Source: Corynebacterium amycolatum SK46 (GTDB taxonomy: Bacteria; Actinomycetota; Actinomycetes; Mycobacteriales; Mycobacteriaceae). From it: a stretch of 64,000 bases of DNA. Below are positions 38,368 to 46,856 of the stretch, piece by piece. Under the pieces are notes generated by a model. The model worked only from the letters and a program-made list of their open reading frames with translations. It had not been told where the DNA came from and did not search any database. How positions within the stretch are numbered: the first letter of the stretch is position 1; every line of letters begins with the position of its first letter. The stretch covers positions 372,013 to 436,012 of the forward strand of contig NZ_ABZU01000001.1 of NCBI RefSeq assembly GCF_000173655.1, given 5' to 3'. Position numbers and translations under genes: made by a program.

Positions 38368-38712
38368 ATGAAAGCAAAGATTTATCACAACGCTCGCTGC
38401 TCAAAGTCACGTCAGGCTCTCGCTGTACTGCGTGAGGCCGGTATCGAACCGGAAATCATCAAGTACCTGGACACTCCCCCAACCAAGGACGAGCTGCGTT
38501 CGCTAATCGAGGCCGCCGGCCTGAACGTCATCGACGCTGTGCGCACCAAGGAAGCGGAGTTCAAAGAACTGGGACTCTCAAAGGAATCCAACGACGAGGA
38601 ACTCCTGGATGCGATGGTGTCGCACCCGCGTCTGATTGAGCGCCCTTTTGTCGTCACCGACAAGGGCGTCCGCATGGCTCGCCCTACCGAGGCAATTGAA
38701 GAAATTTTGTAG
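38368..38712 (+). CDS. ArsC/Spx-type glutaredoxin-like arsenate reductase family protein
   Basis: The protein has 114 residues and belongs to the ArsC (glutaredoxin-like) family. The active Cys is in HNARCSKSR (Cys11), and the later RPFVV region with an upstream LIERP arginine matches the oxyanion-binding part. It is close to E. coli ArsC in layout, so glutaredoxin-dependent arsenate reduction is likely, though family members in genomes without ars operons may act on other substrates. No arsB or arsR is adjacent. Upstream lies an imperfect 15-base direct repeat. Confidence 0.82.
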   Translation: MKAKIYHNARCSKSRQALAVLREAGIEPEIIKYLDTPPTKDELRSLIEAAGLNVIDAVRTKEAEFKELGLSKESNDEELLDAMVSHPRLIERPFVVTDKGVRMARPTEAIEEIL

Positions 38713-38979
38713 CCAGTGTTAACCGACCCCTTCGGGAGTCCTATACTTACCACTAAACCAAAGTTAAATTTCTCTAATAATTGCTGCCCCACCCACTGAG
38801 TTCAACCTGACCAGCGCGGTGCTTTTGCGTTTCACCACCCCTTGGCGCAAACACACGCATTATTTCGTTTTTGGTTGATTCCCCGCTCGAACCGTCGGCA
38901 AGCACTCCCACCCCTTGCGTTTTCGACACTCAGCGTCGGAACCGACCGCATTTCTACATGCTTTTAGATAAGGGGTGCC

Positions 38980-41310
38980 ATGCCAGCGCAAGAACCCAAT
39001 ACTTCTGCAACCACCATTGCAGAGCGCCCGGGCGTCGAATTACTCACGCCAGTAAAGGATCTACCGCCGGTCGGATATGTCGACCGACGTCCAATGCCCT
39101 GGTCCAAGCGGCTGATTTTTGCCGCCATCGCCATTGTCGCAACCATCGGTTGGGCGATGATTGCCCTCAACCGCGGTGAGACCGTTAACGCGACCTGGCT
39201 CGTGCTAGCCGCAGTGGGAACCTACATCATCGGCTACCGCTTCTACGGACGCCTCATTGAGTACAACGTCATTCGCCCACGCGATGACCGCGCTACTCCC
39301 GCTGAGCGCTACAACGACAGCCAGAACTTCATGCCGACTGACCGCCGCGTGCTCTTCGGACACCACTTCGCCGCCATTGCTGGCGCGGGCCCACTGGTCG
39401 GACCGATTATGGCAGCCCAGATGGGCTACCTGCCGGGCACAATCTGGATTGTGTTCGGTGCGGTGTTTGCGGGAGCTGTGCAGGACTACATGGTGCTGGC
39501 CATTTCCACGCGCCGCAAGGGCCGTTCACTTGGTCAGATGATTAACGACGAGATGGGTAAAGTCGGCGGCATTTTCGCAATCGTCGGCATTTTGGTCATT
39601 ATGACCATCCTGATTGCGGTGCTCGGTGTCGTAATTATCAACGCACTTGCCGAGTCTCCGTGGGGTGTTTTCTCCATCACGATGACTATCCCAATCGCCA
39701 TCTTCATGGGCCTCTACCTGCGCTACATCCGCCCGGGTCGCGTCTCTGAGGTCTCCATCATCGGTGTCGTCCTTCTTATGCTGGCCATTATCGCCGGTGG
39801 TTGGGTCAACGCCGATCCGACCTGGCACGACATCTTCCTGTGGGACAAGACCACTCTGGCCTGGGCACTGATTGGTTACGGATTCGTCGCCTCCGTCCTG
39901 CCGGTATGGCTGCTACTGGCCCCACGCGACTACCTGTCGACCTTCATGAAAATCGGCGTCATCGGACTGCTGGCTGTTGGCATTGTCCTGGTTAGCCCGA
40001 GCATTCAGATGCCAGCCGTCACCAAGTTCGCACTGGACGGTACCGGCCCGGCATTTGCCGGCGAACTATTCCCGTTCCTGTTCATCACCATCGCCTGCGG
40101 CGCCCTGTCCGGGTTCCATTCACTGGTCTCCTCAGGTACCACTCCGAAGCTGGTGGAAAAGGAATCCCAGATGCGCATGATCGGCTACGGCGGCATGATC
40201 ATGGAGTCCTTCGTGGCTGTGATGGCAATGTGCGCAGCCGTCATCATTGACCAACATCTCTACTTCGCCATGAATGCCTCTGCCGCACTAACCGGCGGCG
40301 CTGCCGACAGCGCGGCGGCCTATGTGAACAGCTTGGGCCTGAACTCTCCGGATACCGACCCGGCAGCACTCACCGCTGCAGCACAGTCCGTCGGTGAGAA
40401 CTCCATCGTCTCCCGCACCGGCGGTGCCCCGACGCTTGCATTCGGCATGTCGGAGATTCTGTCCGACCTCTTCGGCGGCGATGCTCTCAAGGCCTTCTGG
40501 TACCACTTTGCCATCATGTTTGAGGCCCTGTTCATCCTCACCACCATCGACGCAGGCACTCGTGTCGCCCGCTTCATGCTTGCCGACGCCATTGGCAACA
40601 TCCCCGGCCTGACCAAGTTCCGCGATGCGTCGTGGACCGCCGGCAACCTGATTACCTCGGCTGTCGTCTGCCTCGGCTGGGGCTCCATCCTGGTCATGGG
40701 TGTCACCGACCCGCTGGGCGGCATCAACATGCTGTTCCCACTGTTCGGTATTGCAAACCAGTTACTGGCGGCAATGGCGTTGACACTGATCACGGTGGTC
40801 GTCGTAAAGCATGGCCTGGTCAAGTGGGCGTGGATTCCTGGCCTGCCGCTGGCGTGGGATCTCATTATCACCATGACTGCGTCGTGGCAGAAGATCTTCC
40901 ACGATGACCCCGCGATTGGCTACTGGGCACTACACAATGCTTTCAAGGATGCGAGGGCGCAGGGGCTGACTGAGTTCAAGACGGCCAAGACGGCTGAGGA
41001 CATCGATGCCGTGATCCGTAACACCGCTGTACAGGGAACACTCTCTGTGGTGTTCGCGGCTGTGACGCTGATGGTTGTGTTCGCTGGTGTCGTAGCAATC
41101 GTGAGGGCGCTGCAAAATGGTGCTGCTTCTGGCAAGGATGTCGGAACGAGCGCCGAGCCCTACGTTGCTTCCCGCTACTTCGCACCGATTGGTTTTGTGC
41201 GCACGGATGTTGAAAAGGAGATTGAGTCCGCGTGGGCTGAGATTCCCGACGACGATCCGCGGCGATTCCAGGAGACCGCCCACTCACACGCCCATGTCGG
41301 GGGACACTGA
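38980..41310 (+). CDS. cstA: Pyruvate transporter CstA
   Basis: The protein has 776 residues and about 16-18 transmembrane helices of the CstA (carbon starvation) family. Signature stretches are FGHHFAAIAGAGPLVGPIMAAQMG near 125-148, FGAVFAGAVQDYMVL, the FHSLVSSGTTPK block near 385 and FEALFILTTIDAGTRVARF near 510. The family imports pyruvate. A hydrophilic C-terminal tail ends in His-rich AHSHAHVGGH. The small ybdD gene overlaps the end by one base, the usual pairing. The 267-base leader has no clear operator visible to me. Confidence 0.95.
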   Translation: MPAQEPNTSATTIAERPGVELLTPVKDLPPVGYVDRRPMPWSKRLIFAAIAIVATIGWAMIALNRGETVNATWLVLAAVGTYIIGYRFYGRLIEYNVIRPRDDRATPAERYNDSQNFMPTDRRVLFGHHFAAIAGAGPLVGPIMAAQMGYLPGTIWIVFGAVFAGAVQDYMVLAISTRRKGRSLGQMINDEMGKVGGIFAIVGILVIMTILIAVLGVVIINALAESPWGVFSITMTIPIAIFMGLYLRYIRPGRVSEVSIIGVVLLMLAIIAGGWVNADPTWHDIFLWDKTTLAWALIGYGFVASVLPVWLLLAPRDYLSTFMKIGVIGLLAVGIVLVSPSIQMPAVTKFALDGTGPAFAGELFPFLFITIACGALSGFHSLVSSGTTPKLVEKESQMRMIGYGGMIMESFVAVMAMCAAVIIDQHLYFAMNASAALTGGAADSAAAYVNSLGLNSPDTDPAALTAAAQSVGENSIVSRTGGAPTLAFGMSEILSDLFGGDALKAFWYHFAIMFEALFILTTIDAGTRVARFMLADAIGNIPGLTKFRDASWTAGNLITSAVVCLGWGSILVMGVTDPLGGINMLFPLFGIANQLLAAMALTLITVVVVKHGLVKWAWIPGLPLAWDLIITMTASWQKIFHDDPAIGYWALHNAFKDARAQGLTEFKTAKTAEDIDAVIRNTAVQGTLSVVFAAVTLMVVFAGVVAIVRALQNGAASGKDVGTSAEPYVASRYFAPIGFVRTDVEKEIESAWAEIPDDDPRRFQETAHSHAHVGGH

Positions 41311-41504
41311 TGATTACGCAGGCATTGAAGCCTTTCAAGGCGATCGCTTGGTACATCGGCGAGCTCATGGGGGACCACGACTACCAGAAGTACTGCGAGC
41401 ACTTGCGTATTCATCATCCAGATCAGCCGATTCCCAGTGAGCGCGAATACTGGAGACGTCGACATTCTGATGCGGAGGCGAATCCTCAGTCCCGGTGTTG
41501 CTAG
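41310..41504 (+). CDS. ybdD: YbdD/DUF466 small protein
   Basis: The product has 64 residues with the family landmarks YIGELMGDHDYQKYCEHL and HHPDQPIPSEREYWRRR. YbdD-type proteins are encoded next to cstA and are needed for pyruvate uptake by the carrier in enterobacteria. The start shares a base with the cstA stop (TGATG). Confidence 0.93.
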   Translation: MITQALKPFKAIAWYIGELMGDHDYQKYCEHLRIHHPDQPIPSEREYWRRRHSDAEANPQSRCC

Positions 41505-41624
41505 TCGAAGCTCGGATTCGCTCCGTGAGTCCGATACGGTCGCGAGGTCGCCAATTCATCGGTACACTCTATGTCACAAACGAAAAAGCGTGACTAGACG
41601 TTAAAAATGGAAGGAGTCTTCACC

Positions 41625-41792
41625 ATGGGACTTATGGACAAGGCCAAGGAAGCACTGGGCAACGAAGAGAACACCGACAAGGTTCTGGACAAGGCTGAGC
41701 AGCTGGGCAAGGACAAGTTCGGCGAGGACAAGGCCGACCAGATCAAGAAGGTTCGCGACATGGCAGACGAGCGCCTGGGCGACAAGAAGTAA
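41625..41792 (+). CDS. MT0933-type antitoxin-like / CsbD-like small protein
   Basis: The product has 55 residues, MGLMDKAKEAL through ADERLGDKK, highly charged and helical. It matches the pattern of the actinobacterial MT0933 antitoxin family (MGFMDKLK-type start). No toxin gene is next to it: the flanking genes are ybdD and a permease, so a toxin-antitoxin role is doubtful; similar stand-alone copies are common in corynebacteria. GGAAGGAG stands eight bases before the ATG at 41625, which decides against the ATG at 41607. Confidence 0.75.
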   Translation: MGLMDKAKEALGNEENTDKVLDKAEQLGKDKFGEDKADQIKKVRDMADERLGDKK

Positions 41793-41809
41793 GCTACAGA
41801 GCTTCTTCA

Positions 41810-41856
41810 CCCCGCATTAGCACCCTATTTTCACAAGGGTGCTAATGCGGGGTTTT
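41810..41856 (+). terminator. Strong Rho-independent terminator
   Basis: A 17-base perfect stem begins CCCCGCATTAGCACCCT, has a short A/T loop, and returns through AGGGTGCTAATGCGGGG to TTTT. It ends the small antitoxin-like gene and isolates the iron-transport operon that follows. Confidence 0.95.
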
Positions 41857-41934
41857 GCTGTTCTTAGGAGATCCCGCCGACCCACCAACACACCTTTATT
41901 GACAATTATTTTCAACTTGTCCATCATTAACCAA

Positions 41935-43032
41935 GTGAAAACTATTGTCGATAGAGCTTCTCTTCCGCGTACTCGAAAACAAAAACTTCGAGCCCGGCTC
42001 TTCGGCTTTCTATTTTTCCTCGCCGTCCCCGCCACAATCCTCCTGGCGATCTCTATCGGCCCCGCGGGAACAGGTTTCAGCAACGGCATCGTCGCACTGC
42101 TCACCCCGCTCATCAATACGCTTTCCGACGACCTCCCGGCTCTCAACCACCTTTTGCCAGAGTTATCCCCTGCCACGCAATCACTTGTCTGGAGCATCCG
42201 GCTGCCCCGTGTCCTCCTTGCGGGACTGGTCGGCGCTTCGCTCGCTGTCGCAGGCGCGACCATGCAGGCAGTTTTTCGCAATCCACTGGCCGAACCCGGT
42301 GTTACCGGCGTCTCCTCTGGAGCTGCAGTTGTAGCCGTCATCCTTATCGTGACTGGTGTGGCAGCCAAAGCACCGTGGGTGCTCTCAGCGGGTGCATTCG
42401 TTGGCGCACTGCTGGCTGTCATCTTTGTCCAGACCGTCGCGGGTCTCAACGGCGGCAGCGGTGCCACCCTGCTGCTCGTGGGCATCGCGCTCAATGCATT
42501 TCTCGGCGCAGTCATTGCCGCCACCATCGCGAACGCGCCACACAGCGATGACGCTCAACAGGCCATGTTCTGGCTCAACGGCGATTTAACTGCTGCGAAT
42601 TGGCAGGACATTGTGCTGGCGGTCGGCCCCATTACCGTCGGCACAGTTATCTTGATGATGCTCATTCCCGAGCTCAACCTGCTCCTCCTCGGCGAAGAAC
42701 AGGCCGCTGCCACCGGTATGCGCACAGTCTGGATCCGGCAACTGCTACTCGCCCTGGCTGCTTTAGTCACGGCAGCGGGCGTCGCTGTCACTGGCGTTAT
42801 TTCCTTTGTCGGATTGGTCGTCCCGCACCTGATTCGCCTTGTCATCGGCCCCGATCACCGCAGCCTGCTGCCCATTTCTATGTGCCTCGGCGCAGTGTTT
42901 CTCATTCTCGCCGACCTCGTCGCCCGCAGTCTCTTTTCCCCAGTTGCTCTGCAAACTGGCACCGTCACCGCGTTCCTTGGCGCACCTGCGCTACTCGCGT
43001 TGATTCTTCGGCAAGGTGGCCGCCAGTCATGA
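41935..43032 (+). CDS. FecCD-type iron-chelate/heme permease
   Basis: The protein has about 365 residues and about nine to ten helices of the BtuC/FecCD family. Conserved parts are RLPRVLLAGLVGASLAVAGATMQAVFRNPLAEPG near 90-123, the GATLLLVGIALNAFL helix, and the ending GAPALLALILRQ. The GTG at 41935 is the first sensible start after a TTGACA promoter element at 41900; no ribosome site is evident, so the start is uncertain and may be leaderless. The ATPase gene overlaps by four bases. It imports a siderophore or heme with the following ATPase and binding protein. Confidence 0.88.
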   Translation: MKTIVDRASLPRTRKQKLRARLFGFLFFLAVPATILLAISIGPAGTGFSNGIVALLTPLINTLSDDLPALNHLLPELSPATQSLVWSIRLPRVLLAGLVGASLAVAGATMQAVFRNPLAEPGVTGVSSGAAVVAVILIVTGVAAKAPWVLSAGAFVGALLAVIFVQTVAGLNGGSGATLLLVGIALNAFLGAVIAATIANAPHSDDAQQAMFWLNGDLTAANWQDIVLAVGPITVGTVILMMLIPELNLLLLGEEQAAATGMRTVWIRQLLLALAALVTAAGVAVTGVISFVGLVVPHLIRLVIGPDHRSLLPISMCLGAVFLILADLVARSLFSPVALQTGTVTAFLGAPALLALILRQGGRQS

Positions 43033-43889
43033 GTCAGCAGGCACAAAACCTCAGCGACCACGTCACTAAGCCAAACGCCGACAGCACCTCGCTGCTGCGG
43101 GCTACCGACCTCAGTGTCGGTTACCGCAATCGGACCGTCGTAAGTGGCGCGAACCTCGCTATTCGACCTGGCGAAGTCCACGGCATCATCGGCTCCAACG
43201 GCACCGGAAAATCATCCCTGCTCCGCGCAATGGCGGGAATTGTGACACCGAGTTCAGGGCAGGTTGAGCTCCTAGGCGCGCCGCTGACGAAGCTTCGAGC
43301 CCACGAACGCGCCACTCGATTGGCGTACCTGCCGCAGCACACGCCGGCCGATGCTGCTATTGACGTTCGAACTGTCGTGGCACTCGGTAGGTATGCGCAC
43401 CACCGTCGACGTGACCGTTTCCGCAGTTCGCTCAGCTCCACGGACCACGACATCGTCACTTATGCCCTCGAACGCGTTGGTGTCGCCGCACTGGCCGACC
43501 GCCCGATCACGGCTCTGTCCGGCGGGCAGCGGCAATTGGTGTTCATCGCAAAGCTATTGGCACAACAGGCCAAGGTCATGCTTTTCGACGAACCCACTGC
43601 GGCCTTGGACATCGGGTTTCAGCTGGAAATCCTCGAGCTGCTCGGCGAGCTTGCCGACGAGGGCCACGGTATCGGAGTCGTCCTTCATGACCTCAACCTC
43701 GCGGCCCGCAGCTGCCACCGGCTCAGCGTGATTCACAACGGCGGATTGGAAGTCACTGGTTCCGCCGAAGAAGTGCTGACGCCTCCCCGAATAGATGCGA
43801 TTTATCGCATCTCCAGTGCTGTCGATACCGATCCACATACCGGTTCACTGCGAGTGACGGCGTTGGCGCGAGCTCGACCGGCTGACTGA
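43029..43889 (+). CDS. FecE/HmuV-type iron-chelate/heme ABC ATPase
   Basis: The protein has 286 residues. Walker A is GSNGTGKSS, signature ALSGGQRQLVFIAKLL, Walker B VMLFDEPTAALD, and the H-loop lies in VVLHDLNLA. The ATG at 43029 overlaps the permease stop (ATGA). The Q-loop region is LAYLPQHTPADAAID, typical of the siderophore/B12 class. An insertion of RHH/RRR-type basic residues follows (YAHHRRRDRFRSS), as in many FepC proteins. Confidence 0.92.
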   Translation: MSQQAQNLSDHVTKPNADSTSLLRATDLSVGYRNRTVVSGANLAIRPGEVHGIIGSNGTGKSSLLRAMAGIVTPSSGQVELLGAPLTKLRAHERATRLAYLPQHTPADAAIDVRTVVALGRYAHHRRRDRFRSSLSSTDHDIVTYALERVGVAALADRPITALSGGQRQLVFIAKLLAQQAKVMLFDEPTAALDIGFQLEILELLGELADEGHGIGVVLHDLNLAARSCHRLSVIHNGGLEVTGSAEEVLTPPRIDAIYRISSAVDTDPHTGSLRVTALARARPAD

Positions 43890-43987
43890 TGGCGGCTGAC
43901 TGCTTCAGACTGTCTGAATCCAGCTGGCACCAACGCAACCGAAAACTTTCCCAACAATCACAACTCAACACTCAAGGAAGTACTTTC

Positions 43988-45013
43988 GTGTTTTCACCAA
44001 CTTCTCCTATCTCTGCTTTGAAGCGAAACTCTAAAAAGGCCGTCACTTTGCCGTTGATTGCAGCGCTCCCGCTCGCTGCGGTGGTCGCTTGTTCTTCCTC
44101 GGAGGAGACGGCGCAGCAGCCGTCGTCAAGCGAAACTGCGACGAGCCAGCAAGCACAGTGGCCGCGTACTGTGACCGTCGGCGACCACGACGTTACGGTG
44201 CAGAGCCAGCCGAAGCGCATCGTTGCGCTGTCGACCGAGGTTGCGGATCTGGCGCTGGAACTGGTTGGGCCAGAGCGTGTCGTAGCGGTGACGAAGAATG
44301 CACTCGATGAGAGCTCGGGTAATCAAGTTGAGCTGGCGCGCCAGGTGCCCAACGCGATTGCCAACTCCACGAAGCCAGATCCGGAGCAGATTCTGTCCTA
44401 TGAGCCGGACATGGTGTTGATGACCAGCCGCCATGATCAGGAGCAGTCGGCAAGTGAGCTGCTGGGTGCCAGCGATGTTCCGACTGCGGCGTTTGCCAGC
44501 AGTGATTTCGCCTCGCCGAAGGCGCTGGCAGAGTCGGTGACCAAACTCGGCAAGTTGCTCGGAGCCGAAGACAAGGCGGCCGAAATGGTTGCCAAGATTG
44601 AATCGGAAACCGAAGAGATTCTCTCGGAAATTGATTCCACAATTAAGCCAAAGACGCTGGTCCTGTTTGCCCGCGGTGGTCAGAAGATGATTATGGGCAT
44701 GCAATCGGCGACGACGAATCTCGTTGAGCTGGCCGGTGGCGAGCCGATCTCGCCAAAGGGCAAGCGCCCGGGTGCCGTTCCCGCTGACCCGGAAACAATT
44801 GTGCAGCTGAATCCGGATGTCATTTTGATTCAGGATTTCCACGGCCAGGGCAAGGCTCCATTCCAGGAGTTGCTGGATAATCCGGCGCTTGCCGACGTCG
44901 CTGCGGTCAAGAATGATCGAGTGCAACTGATTGATGCGAAGACGACCTCTGGCACCGCCGGAATGCACATGCCCGATGGACTGCGCGAGATCGCTGACGC
45001 ACTGGCTAAATAG
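43988..45013 (+). CDS. Iron-chelate/heme-binding lipoprotein (FecB/HmuT-like)
   Basis: The protein has 341 residues. The GTG at 43988 has AAGGAAG seven bases upstream and leads into a signal ending PLAAVVAC (lipidated Cys near 35). The mature part is a class III (cluster A-II) binding protein with RIVALSTEVADLALELVGPERVVAV at the start, the EQILSYEPDMVLMTS block, and NPDVILIQDFHG in the second lobe. The pattern is close to corynebacterial HmuT-like proteins, so heme or a heme-like chelate is plausible; ligand residues cannot be assigned reliably. The 100-base gap before it has no separate promoter that I can see. Confidence 0.88.
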   Translation: MFSPTSPISALKRNSKKAVTLPLIAALPLAAVVACSSSEETAQQPSSSETATSQQAQWPRTVTVGDHDVTVQSQPKRIVALSTEVADLALELVGPERVVAVTKNALDESSGNQVELARQVPNAIANSTKPDPEQILSYEPDMVLMTSRHDQEQSASELLGASDVPTAAFASSDFASPKALAESVTKLGKLLGAEDKAAEMVAKIESETEEILSEIDSTIKPKTLVLFARGGQKMIMGMQSATTNLVELAGGEPISPKGKRPGAVPADPETIVQLNPDVILIQDFHGQGKAPFQELLDNPALADVAAVKNDRVQLIDAKTTSGTAGMHMPDGLREIADALAK

Positions 45014-45034
45014 AAAATAGGTTTTCACGTCGCT

Positions 45035-46855
45035 ATGTGGATTCATGAAGCACTGACTTCCCCACCCCGCGGAATGCACTGGGTTTTGTTATCCAGCTGG
45101 GGGCGCAGCTTTTTCTTCGCTCTCAGTGCCGTGTCTCTTGGACACGCACTCGATGCTCTAAGCAGTTTGCACGGCGGTGTCGCAGACACCAGTGGTGGCA
45201 ACTGGTTTGGGCAGTGGGGACTTCATGAATCCCTGACCGCTGCCATTGTGGCGGTCATTCTGGGAAGCCTCTGTGCTTATGTCACCGAGGCACTGCCACC
45301 ACGGCTTGCTGGTGAGCAGGAAAAGCTGTGGCGCTCACACGTGGTTGGCAGTGTACTGAAGCCGGAGTTTTCTGCTCCTGAACCAGCCCCGAAACACGCG
45401 CATGGCAGAGGGCACCGTGGCGGGAAAGCTGGTCACGCACACCGAAGCTCCTCCAACACTGGCGAGGGCCTACTCTTCGATGCCGCGACCACAAGCATCG
45501 AACAGACCGCGAATTACCGAGCGACATTTCTCGCTCCCACGTTGGCCTCGTTTAGTGCTCCACTGATCATTTTGGCGGTCTGGGCTTTGTGGGTGGATAC
45601 GAAAACCGCCTTGTGGCTAGCGGTATTTTTCATTTCCACGCCATTGATCATTATTGGTGCTGGCAAGATTCTGCGGAGATCCAATGCGACGTATCGCCGA
45701 AAGCAAGCCAAGGCCACGCATGCGTACTTGGAAATGCTCGAAGGGCTGGGCACATTCAAAGTTCTTGGAGCAATTGACCGGGTAATGGCACGCTTCGCCA
45801 GCCAAACTCGCACTGCGATGGCTGAGCTCACCGCCCTGCTCGCCCGCAATCAACTGATGATTATTGTCAACGACGCGGTTTTTGGCATTGCAATGTCGAC
45901 GACCGCAATCGGTCTTGTCTTGCTGCGTTTGCAGGCAGATGCGATCAGCGTTGGTACAGCTCTCGCAGGTGTTTTTCTCTCCGTTCTGCTCTACGAGCCC
46001 GTCAATCGCGTCGGCCGCACTTTCTATATCGGACTCGGTGGGCGCACGCATCGAAATGGAATTGTGGAGATATTCGGTGAGCCTGGAGCTGAAGCGTTCA
46101 CAGCCGGAACAACGCATTCCGCCAAGGCCACCGCACCGCACGCACCGGAGCCGGAGATTTCCCTCCGCGATGTGAGCGTTGACATCGGCGAAAAGCGCAT
46201 TCTCTCCGATATCAACCTGACCATTCCAGCCGGCAGCAGGGTCGGCATCGTTGGCCCCAGCGGTTCCGGAAAGAGCACACTCCTGCGTGTACTTGCAGGT
46301 CTGCAGCCGCATTCCGGGGAAGTCTGCCTCGACGGCCACGCGCTTCCAACCCCGGAGTTGCTCGCCAACTCGCTGCTCATCTCCCAGCAACCAGCCATCT
46401 TCGGCACCACCGTCGCGGACAATCTTCGCATCGCATGCCCGTACGCAACGGCCGTCGATATGCGAAAAGCACTTCGCGACGTGCACTTACTCACTGAAAT
46501 CGAGCAGCGCCCTGGTGGTCTCGATTCGGAGGTCGGCGATCAGGGCAATTGGCTCTCGGGCGGGCAACGACGTCGCCTGGCCATTGCGCGTGGTCTGCTC
46601 GGCGCCGCTCCGATTGTGCTTCTCGACGAGCCGACAGCGGACATCGATCGTCGGACGGAAGGTTTCATCAAGGAATCCTTGACCCGCCTCGCTGAAGGTC
46701 GCACGAGCATCATGGTCGCTCACCGAATGGAAGCACTTTCGGACGTTGACCTGGTCATTGTCGTTGCCGAAGGCCGAATCGTGGCTGTGGGCAAACCCGA
46801 CGAACTGAGCACAAGCAATGAGTATTACGCACGAGCGCTGACGGAGGAGAGCTGA
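45035..46855 (+). CDS. Half ABC exporter with His-rich insert (CydD/Irt-like)
   Basis: The protein has 606 residues: an ABC exporter-type membrane domain (about 1-345) and ATPase domain. Walker A is GPSGSGKST near 401, signature WLSGGQRRR near 508, and Walker B IVLLDEPTADID. A His-rich loop KHAHGRGHRGGKAGHAH (120-136) lies between the second and third helices, where exporters have no such sequence. Family resemblance is to CydD-type half transporters. The gene follows the heme/iron importer by 21 bases and is followed by its partner after one base, suggesting either heme/thiol export linked to cytochrome assembly or an IrtAB-like iron importer. Confidence 0.8.
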   Translation: MWIHEALTSPPRGMHWVLLSSWGRSFFFALSAVSLGHALDALSSLHGGVADTSGGNWFGQWGLHESLTAAIVAVILGSLCAYVTEALPPRLAGEQEKLWRSHVVGSVLKPEFSAPEPAPKHAHGRGHRGGKAGHAHRSSSNTGEGLLFDAATTSIEQTANYRATFLAPTLASFSAPLIILAVWALWVDTKTALWLAVFFISTPLIIIGAGKILRRSNATYRRKQAKATHAYLEMLEGLGTFKVLGAIDRVMARFASQTRTAMAELTALLARNQLMIIVNDAVFGIAMSTTAIGLVLLRLQADAISVGTALAGVFLSVLLYEPVNRVGRTFYIGLGGRTHRNGIVEIFGEPGAEAFTAGTTHSAKATAPHAPEPEISLRDVSVDIGEKRILSDINLTIPAGSRVGIVGPSGSGKSTLLRVLAGLQPHSGEVCLDGHALPTPELLANSLLISQQPAIFGTTVADNLRIACPYATAVDMRKALRDVHLLTEIEQRPGGLDSEVGDQGNWLSGGQRRRLAIARGLLGAAPIVLLDEPTADIDRRTEGFIKESLTRLAEGRTSIMVAHRMEALSDVDLVIVVAEGRIVAVGKPDELSTSNEYYARALTEES

Positions 46856-46856
46856 C

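Noticed and set aside
38713..38760. Terminator after the ArsC-like gene
   Set aside because: A small GACCCCTTCGGGAGTC hairpin is present but it has a mismatch and no T-run; too weak to call.
41607..41624. Longer form of the antitoxin-like protein starting at 41607
   Set aside because: The GGAAGGAG ribosome site lies inside these codons, so translation must start at 41625.
44126..45079. 317-codon minus-strand frame
   Set aside because: It is antisense to the iron-chelate binding lipoprotein gene, which has signal peptide, lipobox and family motifs.
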